Assembly (NCBI RefSeq): GCF_002786295.1
Contig: NZ_PGTC01000029.1
Span: forward strand, 2,064-66,063
DNA from: Pseudooceanicola marinus
Lineage (GTDB): Bacteria > Pseudomonadota > Alphaproteobacteria > Rhodobacterales > Rhodobacteraceae
Length of the DNA stretch: 64,000 nt
Reading direction: 5' to 3'
The position numbers were made by a program, and so were the translations under genes. Below the pieces are notes generated by a model that saw nothing but the letters and a program-made list of their open reading frames with translations, made no database searches and was not told the DNA's origin. Shown in pieces: positions 1-6,357 of the stretch (its first letter is position 1; each line of letters opens with the position of its first letter).

Positions 1-1512
1 GAGTGGAAGACCTGGGGCCCGGTGATCGAGACCCCGCGCGGGCCGATGCCCTGCCCGCAGCGGCGGGGCGAGACGTTCGAGCGGTGGCGCAAGGCCATCC
101 GCAAGTTGGGCGGCAAGATGGAGACGCGCGAGTTGCGGGCCTGCGACTACGGCGCGCCCACGATCCGCAAGCGGCTCTTCGTCATCATCCGCTTTGACGG
201 CCAGACCATTGTCTGGCCCGAACCGACCCACGGGGCGCCGGACGATCCCCGCGTGATCTCGGGCAAGCTGCAGCCCTGGCGCACCGCCGCGGAGTGCATC
301 GACTGGTCGATCCCCTGCCCCTCGATCTTCGACAGCGCCGAGGAGATCCGCGCGCGCCTCGGTCTGCGCGCCGTGCGCCCCCTGGCCGACAACACCCTCG
401 CGCGCATCGCCCGGGGCGTGGCCCGCTACGTGCTGGAGGCCGAAGCGCCCTTCCTGGTGGTTACTCACTCCATCGTGAGCTCAAGGAACATTGCCCCCTC
501 CATTAGCGGACATACGTACGTTTGCGCGAATGGTACGGCAGATTGCTGCTGTCATCTGGACCGCCTCACTTGCCGGTGCCAAATTGGTGCTGGCTCGGAC
601 ACACACACCTGCGTGTTTCAGAAGGACCGACGCATTCAAAGCCAAGGCTTTGCTGTGCCATTCGCACCATCCCCCTCCAAGGATGCGATTTTGAGCCCGG
701 TTCCGACCTACGCTCAGCAGGGCGGGAACACCCGCGACGCCACGCTGCCCCTGCACACCATCTGCGCCAGCACGAAGGACCAGAACGCCGTCCTGCTGCC
801 GACGCTGATCCAGACCGGTTACGGAGAACGCCAAGGCCAGGCGCCCCGCGCGCTGGACATCGGCAGGCCGCTCGGGACCATTGTCGCCGGGGGCGCCAAA
901 CATGCCGCCTGCGCTGCCTTCCTGGCCCAGCAGAACGGCGGGCCGCGCATGGGTGCCCACGCAGGACACGACGCGCGCGATCCGCTCTCCACCGTGGCCG
1001 CCAGCGGCAGCCATCAGACGCCCGTCGCCACCTTCTTCGCCAAGTACTACGGCACCGGCGACGGCGCCCGCACCGATGCGCCCTGCCACACGATCACCGT
1101 GAAGGACCGGATGGCGCATATGCAGGCCGCCCTGCAGGCCCCGCCCTTCACGGCAGCGCACGAAACTCGCGCCCGCGAAGTGGCCGAGTTCCTGCGGTCC
1201 CACGGCGCCTGGGACGGCGGCGACCTGGTCACCCTCGACATCGCCGGCACCCGCTACGTCATCGCCGACATCGGCATGCGGATGCTCACCCCGCGCGAGC
1301 TCTTCACCGCCCAGGGCTTCCCCACCGACTACGTGATCGAGGGCGTCTGGGAGCAGGACGATAGCGGCGCGTGGGACTGGCGCAGCTTCACCAAGAACAC
1401 CCAGGTCAGCTGCGTCGGCAACTCCGTCTGCCCGCCCGTCGCCGCGGCGGTGGTTAAGGCGAACTGTGGGCAGCTGGCTGAGAAGGAGGACCTGCAATGC
1501 TTGATGAATTGA
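1..1512 (+). CDS. Phage-type DNA cytosine-C5 methyltransferase (5' end outside window)
   Basis: The reading frame is open from base 1, so the N-terminus with the catalytic Pro-Cys motif lies off the window. What remains is the C-terminal part of a cytosine-C5 methyltransferase: a motif VIII-like APTIRKRLFVI near the start, a long target-recognition region with repeated phage-type segments, then motif IX (RMLTPRELFTAQGFP) and motif X (GNSVCPPVA) near the end. Such enzymes transfer a methyl group from S-adenosylmethionine to C5 of cytosine and often protect mobile DNA from restriction. About residues 157-236 of the visible part (bases 466-710) are odd: lower in GC, rich in cysteine, unlike the family and inserted in frame. 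The gene may therefore be a hybrid or inactive. The next small gene overlaps its 3' end by 16 bases, and an integrase follows, so it is element cargo. Confidence 0.8.
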   Translation, partial: EWKTWGPVIETPRGPMPCPQRRGETFERWRKAIRKLGGKMETRELRACDYGAPTIRKRLFVIIRFDGQTIVWPEPTHGAPDDPRVISGKLQPWRTAAECIDWSIPCPSIFDSAEEIRARLGLRAVRPLADNTLARIARGVARYVLEAEAPFLVVTHSIVSSRNIAPSISGHTYVCANGTADCCCHLDRLTCRCQIGAGSDTHTCVFQKDRRIQSQGFAVPFAPSPSKDAILSPVPTYAQQGGNTRDATLPLHTICASTKDQNAVLLPTLIQTGYGERQGQAPRALDIGRPLGTIVAGGAKHAACAAFLAQQNGGPRMGAHAGHDARDPLSTVAASGSHQTPVATFFAKYYGTGDGARTDAPCHTITVKDRMAHMQAALQAPPFTAAHETRAREVAEFLRSHGAWDGGDLVTLDIAGTRYVIADIGMRMLTPRELFTAQGFPTDYVIEGVWEQDDSGAWDWRSFTKNTQVSCVGNSVCPPVAAAVVKANCGQLAEKEDLQCLMN

Positions 1513-1667
1513 CGGGCTACCAAGCCGAAGAAGTCGGACGACTGCATAGCATCGGCGCTCGCGCCCGGTCGCTTGCGCAGGAGGCTTCCCCTGCGCTGCG
1601 AAACGTCTGCGTCGCCATCCTGGGCGAGACGAAACTGATGATCAAAGAAATCAGGGAGGGCCGCTAA
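1497..1667 (+). CDS. Small 56-residue protein of unknown function, coupled to the methyltransferase
   Basis: ATG at 1497 is preceded by a strong ribosome binding site, AAGGAGG at 1483-1489, and the frame runs 56 codons to TAA. The start lies inside the 3' end of the methyltransferase gene in another frame, which suggests translational coupling. The protein starts MLDELTGYQAEEV and ends LMIKEIREGR. It is soluble and probably helical, with two cysteine-free charged ends. I do not recognise a family. Small proteins in this position on prophages and genomic islands are common but mostly uncharacterised. Confidence 0.55.
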   Translation: MLDELTGYQAEEVGRLHSIGARARSLAQEASPALRNVCVAILGETKLMIKEIREGR

Positions 1668-1779
1668 TGCTAGTGCATTCAACTCTTCTAGGTCGACCCG
1701 CCGTCCGAGCTTGGAACCTTCCTTGCTCAAGCTTACACGCCGTATCCCCCAAACACCCGTCATCAGAACGGACAAAGCG

Positions 1780-1992
1780 ATGAGCCGCCCCCGCCCCAAA
1801 CTCGCGGTGACCGACAAGGAGGCTGCGCATATGCTCTCGCTGCCCTTGGGAGAATTCAACAAGCTCGTAAAGGCAGGGGCTTTGCCTAGGCCAATTCTCC
1901 TTGCCAGCAAACACCCAAGATGGCCAGTGAAGACGCTCGACGCTGTGCTGTCGAGCGCAGCACTTGATGACGATAACGAATTCGAGACATGA
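1780..1992 (+). CDS. Excisionase/AlpA-like helix-turn-helix protein
   Basis: A 70-residue protein starting MSRPRPKLAVTDKEAAHML. The pattern 'TDKEAAHMLSLPLGEFNKLVKAGALPRP' type region followed by a Trp-Pro segment is that of small winged helix-turn-helix proteins of the MerR/AlpA/excisionase class, which act as recombination directionality factors or regulators of a neighbouring integrase. Its stop codon overlaps the integrase start (ATGA at 1989-1992), so the two are translationally coupled, which supports the excisionase role. A longer frame from a TTG at 1711 exists, but the added residues do not look like this family. No strong ribosome binding site precedes 1780, so the start is uncertain. 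Confidence 0.65.
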   Translation: MSRPRPKLAVTDKEAAHMLSLPLGEFNKLVKAGALPRPILLASKHPRWPVKTLDAVLSSAALDDDNEFET

Positions 1993-3011
1993 AACGCCCT
2001 GACCTGCCCTACCTGGAATTCAAGACCGTCAAAGGTCGAGAATACATCTACTTCCGTAAAGGCAAGTATCGCAGACGGCTGCCCTCCAACCCCGACAGCG
2101 AAGAGTTCAGCATCGAGTATTGGGCAACCCGCAATGGCCAGCGGAAGCGTCAGGTAAAGACCACCTGGCATGCGCTGATAACCAGCTACTTTCAGAGCGC
2201 AAACTACAGGAGCCTCTCGAAGGGTTCGAAAGCCAACTACAGACGCCATTGTGAAGAGATCCGTGAAAAGAACGGTGACAAGGACATGCGCGCCTTTCGG
2301 CGAAAGCACGCTCTGGCGGCACGTGACGCTCTCCAAGACACATGGTCCAAAGCCAATGAGAGGGTCGCCGTACTGTCGATCCTGTGCAAGCACGCCGTCG
2401 ACCTGGAATGGATTGAACGAAACCCGGTGGAAGGCATCGAAAAGTTGAAGGGCGGCGAGTACGCGCCCTGGCCAGATGAAGCTCTAAGTGCCTTCACGAA
2501 GCTCTGTGAAGAAAAGAATCTGAACCTTGCTCGGACTGCGTTCGAATTGGCCATCGGCACGGGCCAGCGCCTCGGGGATTGCATCAAGATGAAGTGGTCT
2601 GACCTCGACGGTGAGTACATCCGCGTCACACAAGAAAAGACCGGAGCTGATCTTTGGATCTACTGTCCCACTCGCCTGCGCCAATACCTCGACGAGCTTC
2701 CTCGCATGGGGGACTACATCCTTGCGAACGGATCATCAGGACCAGTCGGCAAGCGGCAGATACAGAAAGCAATTCAAACTGTGAGAGAAGAGATCGGCGC
2801 CATGCACGGCTCTGGGCGACTTGTTCCACATGGCTGGCGGTACACGGCGGCGGTGCAGCTCTCGGAAGCGGGCTGCAGCGACGCGGAGATCCAGGCAGTG
2901 ACCGGCCACAAAACTCTTGCCATGGTCCAGAAGTACCGCGCCAAGGCAAGCCAGAAGCGGGCCTCCAAGGCAGCACAGAAGCGTCGAGAAGAATGGCAGG
3001 AAGATCCATGA
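1989..3011 (+). CDS. Tyrosine recombinase (site-specific integrase)
   Basis: A 340-residue phage/island-type integrase. The N-terminal half (about 1-150) holds the arm- and core-binding parts. The C-terminal catalytic domain shows Arg194 in TGQRLGD, His281 and Arg284 in HGWRYTA, His307 in TGHKTL and the nucleophile Tyr316 in VQKYRAKA, so the active site looks complete. It cuts and joins DNA between the element's attachment site and the chromosome. It lies about 90 bases from a tRNA-Leu 3' half-copy, the expected place for an integrase at the end of its element. GC is lower than in the core genes to the right, consistent with transfer. The start overlaps the preceding excisionase-like gene by 4 bases. 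Confidence 0.93.
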   Translation: MKRPDLPYLEFKTVKGREYIYFRKGKYRRRLPSNPDSEEFSIEYWATRNGQRKRQVKTTWHALITSYFQSANYRSLSKGSKANYRRHCEEIREKNGDKDMRAFRRKHALAARDALQDTWSKANERVAVLSILCKHAVDLEWIERNPVEGIEKLKGGEYAPWPDEALSAFTKLCEEKNLNLARTAFELAIGTGQRLGDCIKMKWSDLDGEYIRVTQEKTGADLWIYCPTRLRQYLDELPRMGDYILANGSSGPVGKRQIQKAIQTVREEIGAMHGSGRLVPHGWRYTAAVQLSEAGCSDAEIQAVTGHKTLAMVQKYRAKASQKRASKAAQKRREEWQEDP

Positions 3012-3098
3012 AAGCGTTTCGCAGGTTGGCACTTTGCCCCGCAAATGTCCTGCGAACTCTTCACCCTCAAGCCACTGATTTAAATTAAAAATTCTGAA

Positions 3099-3151
3099 AT
3101 TTAGGTTCTGGCGCCTTTGGCGTGGGGGTTCGAGTCCCTTCACCCGCACCA
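3099..3151 (+). other. Attachment site: 3' half of tRNA-Leu(UAG) left by integration
   Basis: From the anticodon loop (TAG at 3102-3104) to CCA (3149-3151) this matches a class II tRNA. A long variable arm with stem GCGCC/GGCGT is followed by a T arm with GGTTCGAGTCC, then CACCCGC as the 3' acceptor strand, the discriminator A and CCA. The 5' half is missing: bases before about 3099 are AT-rich and form no acceptor, D or anticodon stem. Identification as tRNA-Leu(UAG) is from memory of alphaproteobacterial sequences. With the integrase on its left, this is the displaced chromosomal 3' end (attR-type), and an intact tRNA-Leu should lie at the far left end of the element, outside the window. 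Confidence 0.8.
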
Positions 3152-3159
3152 CCTTGAAA

Positions 3160-3435
3160 TCATCGAGCATTGTCGGGACGCTCGTTTCCTGGGCGCCGCG
3201 AAGCTGGAATGGTTTCGCAATTCGTCTCGCACTGTCCCGATTTATCCTTGCTTCGTTGCCGCTTCTGCTGGGCCCGTTTGGACGCCTTCTTCTGGGCTGC
3301 GTCAGAGGCATATTTTTTCGCCATTTCAATTACCTGGCGCCCGGTGACCGCTTTATTTTCGGAAATGTCAGTGCCCGCGACGGCTCGCTCCTTGACCGCA
3401 ATGTAGTGCCACCCATGGTCGACGTCGTTCTCTAG
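3160..3435 (-). pseudogene. Decayed C-terminus of a second tyrosine integrase
   Basis: On the minus strand the frame reads HGWHYIAVKERAVAG, then VTGRQVIEMAKKYAS and a Lys/Gln-rich tail. This aligns with HGWRYTAAVQLSEAG and VTGHKTLAMVQKYRAKA of the intact integrase at 1989. Two active-site residues are replaced (Arg to His in HGWH at about 3406-3408, His to Arg in TGRQ), while the Tyr codon near 3310-3312 is kept. No catalytic-domain N-terminal half can be found upstream, so the gene is truncated and dead. It faces the tRNA fragment from the right, as the integrase of an earlier element inserted at the same site would. The relic runs to the stop at 3160. Confidence 0.7.
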
Positions 3436-4220
3436 CGGCATGCGGCGCGGGACCGGGTGTTCTTCGGCCACTTCGGCACCGGCGGGGTGCAGCATGCGAC
3501 GGAAGTCACGAGCGGGCGCGGCAGCGGACCCAGCGGATGGCAGGGCCGCCCCAGCCAAAAGCAAAAGGCGCGACGGGGCTCAAAGTGTGGGGACATTCAA
3601 AATCCGTCGCGCCCCGCAGTCGGGGTGGGTTTCCCTTCCACCCGAGATGCGAAAGCGAAGTCATTCGCCTGCGCGCTTAATGCCCCGGTCTCAGAAGGAA
3701 TGTCAAACGGTTGTTTAGCACCTCTGATATTCACGCCCCCGGATCAGCGCAGGCTCGGCCGGGCGTTCTCCGGCCCGACCTCGGCCGCCGCCAGCCCCGT
3801 CCAGGCAGGGATGCCTGCGCGCCCCACCCAGAGGCAGCAGGGGCATGGCGCATCACCCTCAGGCCAGGGCCGGGGTGGACGACAGGGCTGGCCGGCACCG
3901 CACGTTATCATGCGCTTCCCCTCGCGGTGACAATTGCCTTCCCCATGGGCGCGCGGCTTGCCCCGGGCGTCGCTGTCAGGGAAGACCGCCGCCTAGCCCC
4001 TCACGGCATGCGCATGCTGCGCCACGTCACTCTCTGGACCGACGTTGCGGCCCTGCTCCTGACGGCCCTCGCGCCGTAGCAGGCGCGATCTTCCTCGGGC
4101 TGCGCATGCAGTCCTTCCGTGGCAGAGACGGACGTCTGCCTGGCGCCGGGGCTCTTCCCCGGGTCCGTCGGCCGACTTGGATGCAGCGCGAGATATTTTC
4201 CGTGCCGCCCCCGATCCGCC
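3436..4220. other. Gene-poor scar region between integrase relic and luxI
   Basis: No frame in this stretch shows a recognisable domain, a good ribosome binding site and consistent codon use together, and the long open frames overlap one another on both strands, as expected of high-GC noncoding DNA. One inverted repeat is clear: GGCGCGACGG at 3567-3576 pairs with CCGTCGCGCC at 3604-3613. The region looks like decayed remains of the earlier integrated element. Confidence 0.5.
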
Positions 4221-4251
4221 GCGCGTGCGCGCGTGCGCGCGTGCGCGCGGC
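4219..4251. repeat. Tandem GTGCGCGC octamer, alternating purine-pyrimidine tract
   Basis: About 30 bases are made of nearly four copies of an 8-base unit (GCGCGTGC) and form an uninterrupted alternating purine-pyrimidine run, mostly CG and TG steps. Such tracts can adopt left-handed Z-DNA under negative supercoiling. The ends CCGC and GCGG also make the block partly self-complementary. Confidence 0.7.
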
Positions 4252-4446
4252 AAACACATCCACCGGCCCCCAGGGCGCAAGGGAAACACCCGGGAACCGG
4301 CAGATTGGGAACGTGTAACAACTGCCCTCCCCGGCCCGGCAGTCGGGGATGGCGGATCCGGGTCCAGCGCAGGCACCCCCACGTGCCTTCGTCAAACCCG
4401 ATTGGATCAGGGGCCGAAGCTGATCGGTCCCGGAGAGAGGCCCAAA

Positions 4447-4485
4447 GTCAGGCCAACTGTCAGGCCAACTGTCACGCCAACTGTC
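4447..4485. repeat. Three tandem copies of a 12-base unit just after luxI
   Basis: The unit GTCAGGCCAACT occurs twice exactly and a third time with one change (GTCACGCCAACT), followed by a partial copy. The block lies immediately 3' of the luxI stop codon (4496) on the minus strand. Its role is unknown; it may be polymerase slippage or a set of binding sites. Confidence 0.75.
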
Positions 4486-4495
4486 GGGCCCGGTA

Positions 4496-5356
4496 TCAGA
4501 CCTTGTTCAGGCTCAACGTGTCTTCAGGGAGCATCCCGGCGGCCTGAAGGGTTGCAACCAGATCCAGCGCCGCCGTGCGCTCGCTCGTGGAAGAGGCGGC
4601 CCCCAGTTGCTCCTGGCACCAGGCCTGAAGCGCGGAGGGGGTGGCTGCCGCGTCCTCCGAGGCGAATTGCGCCGGCGCCGGCACCACGGTGGCCTCCGAA
4701 CGGGTTTCAGCCCCGTCTTCCAGCGCCCGTGCGGTCGCATCATCGACGAAGATATCGCCCTCGATCCCGGCGAAGGCGCGGATGCGGTTGATGCGCTCGT
4801 CGGTGCAGTCCAGCAGCGCCGCCATGGCGGATGTCTTGCCCATGGGCTTGGTCGAACCGACATAGCCGTAGGGCACGCAGTCGGAGCGTTTCAGCACCCG
4901 GTTCATGATCGGGTCGATCACGGTGACGATGTCGGTGATGCCCGAATCCCGCGCGAATTCCAGCGAGCCGGCCATCAGTTCACAGGTGGCGTAGCTGACA
5001 GAGTTGCGAGATTTCCCGCCGCTCAGCCGGTCGGTATCCACGCAGAACCGTGTCGATTCCCAGAGCGTCGGGCTGCGCAGCGGCGGCTCACCGTCCAGGA
5101 TGTCCGAGAAGACATCCGACAGCATGTGCGGGCCGGTTGTCTGCAAGGCCCGGACACAGGCCACCACATGCCCATCATCGTCCAGGCCCAGCACATAGGC
5201 CGGATCAAGAGAATCGAATTCATCGATTTCCTTGCCATCCTCGACCACCACGTCCCATCCCAGGCGGTCCTTGAAAACACGCGCACGCAGCGCGAACATC
5301 TCGTCAATCAGGTTGCTGTAGCGATGCCGATTGAGTCCGTCGACAATTAGGATCAT
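4496..5356 (-). CDS. luxI: Acyl-homoserine lactone synthase (LuxI family) with C-terminal extension
   Basis: LuxI enzymes make N-acyl-homoserine lactone signals from S-adenosylmethionine and an acyl-ACP or acyl-CoA. The conserved residues fall at their usual positions: Arg24, Phe28, Trp34, Asp45, Asp48, Arg69, Glu100 and Arg103 (in WESTRF). The core ends near residue 205, after which about 80 residues rich in Ala, Glu and Thr follow. Most LuxI proteins are 190-220 long, so the 286-residue length is unusual. The start at 5356 has a good ribosome binding site (GGAGG, complement of 5363-5367). It lies downstream of a luxR gene on the same strand with a 107-base gap that contains a palindrome. 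The signal's acyl chain cannot be told from sequence. Confidence 0.93.
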   Translation of the reverse strand: MILIVDGLNRHRYSNLIDEMFALRARVFKDRLGWDVVVEDGKEIDEFDSLDPAYVLGLDDDGHVVACVRALQTTGPHMLSDVFSDILDGEPPLRSPTLWESTRFCVDTDRLSGGKSRNSVSYATCELMAGSLEFARDSGITDIVTVIDPIMNRVLKRSDCVPYGYVGSTKPMGKTSAMAALLDCTDERINRIRAFAGIEGDIFVDDATARALEDGAETRSEATVVPAPAQFASEDAAATPSALQAWCQEQLGAASSTSERTAALDLVATLQAAGMLPEDTLSLNKV

Positions 5357-5419
5357 TCTGACCCCTCCAATTCATTCCCACGAATGAAGGAGTATGCCGA
5401 TCGCCGCAGCCATTCTATT

Positions 5420-5431
5420 AGGGAAATCCCT
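5420..5431. promoter_or_regulatory. Candidate lux-box palindrome upstream of luxI
   Basis: AGGGA-AA-TCCCT is an inverted repeat of 5 bases each side of two bases. It is centred about 70 bases before the luxI start, between the end of luxR and luxI. Position and symmetry fit a LuxR-type operator that would allow positive feedback on signal synthesis. The sequence does not match the classical Vibrio box, so this is inference. Confidence 0.4.
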
Positions 5432-5463
5432 TACCCTGCCCCAGAGCCAGGAAACAAAGGGGT

Positions 5464-6165
5464 TCAGCCGGGGTGGATCAGTCCGAGGCTGATCGCGCGG
5501 CCCACGGCCTGGGCGGTGGTCAGCGCCCCCAGCTTGGTCCGGCTGGACCGCAGGTGCACCTCGACCGTCCGGCTGGAAATCGTAAGGATGTCGCCGACAT
5601 CCTGCTGGGTCTTTCCGGCGGCAATCCATTGCAGCACGTCGGTTTCGCGCTGCGACAGGGCCGGATGGGTCAACCGGCGCACCATGTCATGAGATTGCAC
5701 CACATGATCATGCAGGTGCACGGCCGCGGCCTGAAGATCCGAGAGGATGCTGGATTTCAGCAGCTGCCATTCCCGTTCGGAACAATCCCGAGTGACGCTG
5801 AACAGCCCGATGTCGCCGTAGGGCCCGCGCACCGGGATGGTCAGCCCCTGCTTGGAAATCCCGAAATCATGCGCGGCATGGAAGATCGTGTCGAAGGCCT
5901 CTTCCCGATGCAGGCGTTTCCAATCCACCGGGGAAATGCTGCGGCTGGCGGCCAGCAAGGTCGGATCCCTGTGCTGGAAATTCTGATCGACGTAGAGTTG
6001 TTGCCATTCGTCGGGATAGTTGACGAAACCATGCACCGTCTGCGCAATCGGGTTGACCCCGGCATAGGCCGCGTAATCGAGCTGGTGCGTGTCACACACG
6101 GTATCCAGAAACTGCCTGAGATCGTTCGCAGGCGCGTTGCGTTTACTGAGATCGATGACAGCCAA
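5464..6165 (-). CDS. luxR: LuxR-family quorum-sensing transcription factor
   Basis: A 233-residue regulator with an N-terminal autoinducer-binding domain (about 20-155) and a C-terminal GerE-type helix-turn-helix (about 168-230, LSQRETDVLQWIAAGKT then SSRTVEVHLRS). The signal-pocket residues typical of LuxR/TraR proteins are present: Trp54, Tyr58, Asp67-Pro68 and Trp82. It is therefore likely to bind the lactone made by the adjacent luxI product rather than being an orphan with a lost pocket. luxR precedes luxI on the same strand, and both could be transcribed together or from separate promoters. A nested palindrome lies 40-75 bases upstream of its start. Confidence 0.93.
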   Translation of the reverse strand: MAVIDLSKRNAPANDLRQFLDTVCDTHQLDYAAYAGVNPIAQTVHGFVNYPDEWQQLYVDQNFQHRDPTLLAASRSISPVDWKRLHREEAFDTIFHAAHDFGISKQGLTIPVRGPYGDIGLFSVTRDCSEREWQLLKSSILSDLQAAAVHLHDHVVQSHDMVRRLTHPALSQRETDVLQWIAAGKTQQDVGDILTISSRTVEVHLRSSRTKLGALTTAQAVGRAISLGLIHPG

Positions 6166-6204
6166 AAGTCTCTCGCGTTAACCGTAAGGTCCCAACATCA
6201 AGTG

Positions 6205-6240
6205 CCGACAATGCAGGATAGCTCTCCTATGAATTGTCGG
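6205..6240. promoter_or_regulatory. Nested palindrome upstream of luxR
   Basis: CCGACAAT (6205-6212) pairs with ATTGTCGG (6233-6240), and between them lies AGGATAGCTCTCCT (6215-6228), itself a 14-base palindrome with one mismatched pair. The element starts 40 bases before luxR and looks like an operator, possibly for LuxR autoregulation or another regulator. The binding protein is unknown. Confidence 0.5.
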
Positions 6241-6357
6241 GATCGGCTCGCAAAGCAACCGAAAAGGCATCTTGCAATGGCCTGACCTGGTCTCGATACC
6301 ACGAATAGGAACAAGTCAAAAAGGGATGACGCGGCCGAGTGCCGCCTGCTTTGCGCG

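Noticed and set aside
481-1497. Long minus-strand open frame opposite the methyltransferase
   Set aside because: It is a mirror of the plus-strand coding bias in high-GC DNA and shows no family features or ribosome binding site.
3711-4547. Several overlapping open frames in the scar region
   Set aside because: Arg/Pro/Ala-rich text in all frames, no ribosome binding sites, and they run through tandem repeats.
5464-6285. Plus-strand frame opposite luxR
   Set aside because: Antisense of a well-supported LuxR gene.
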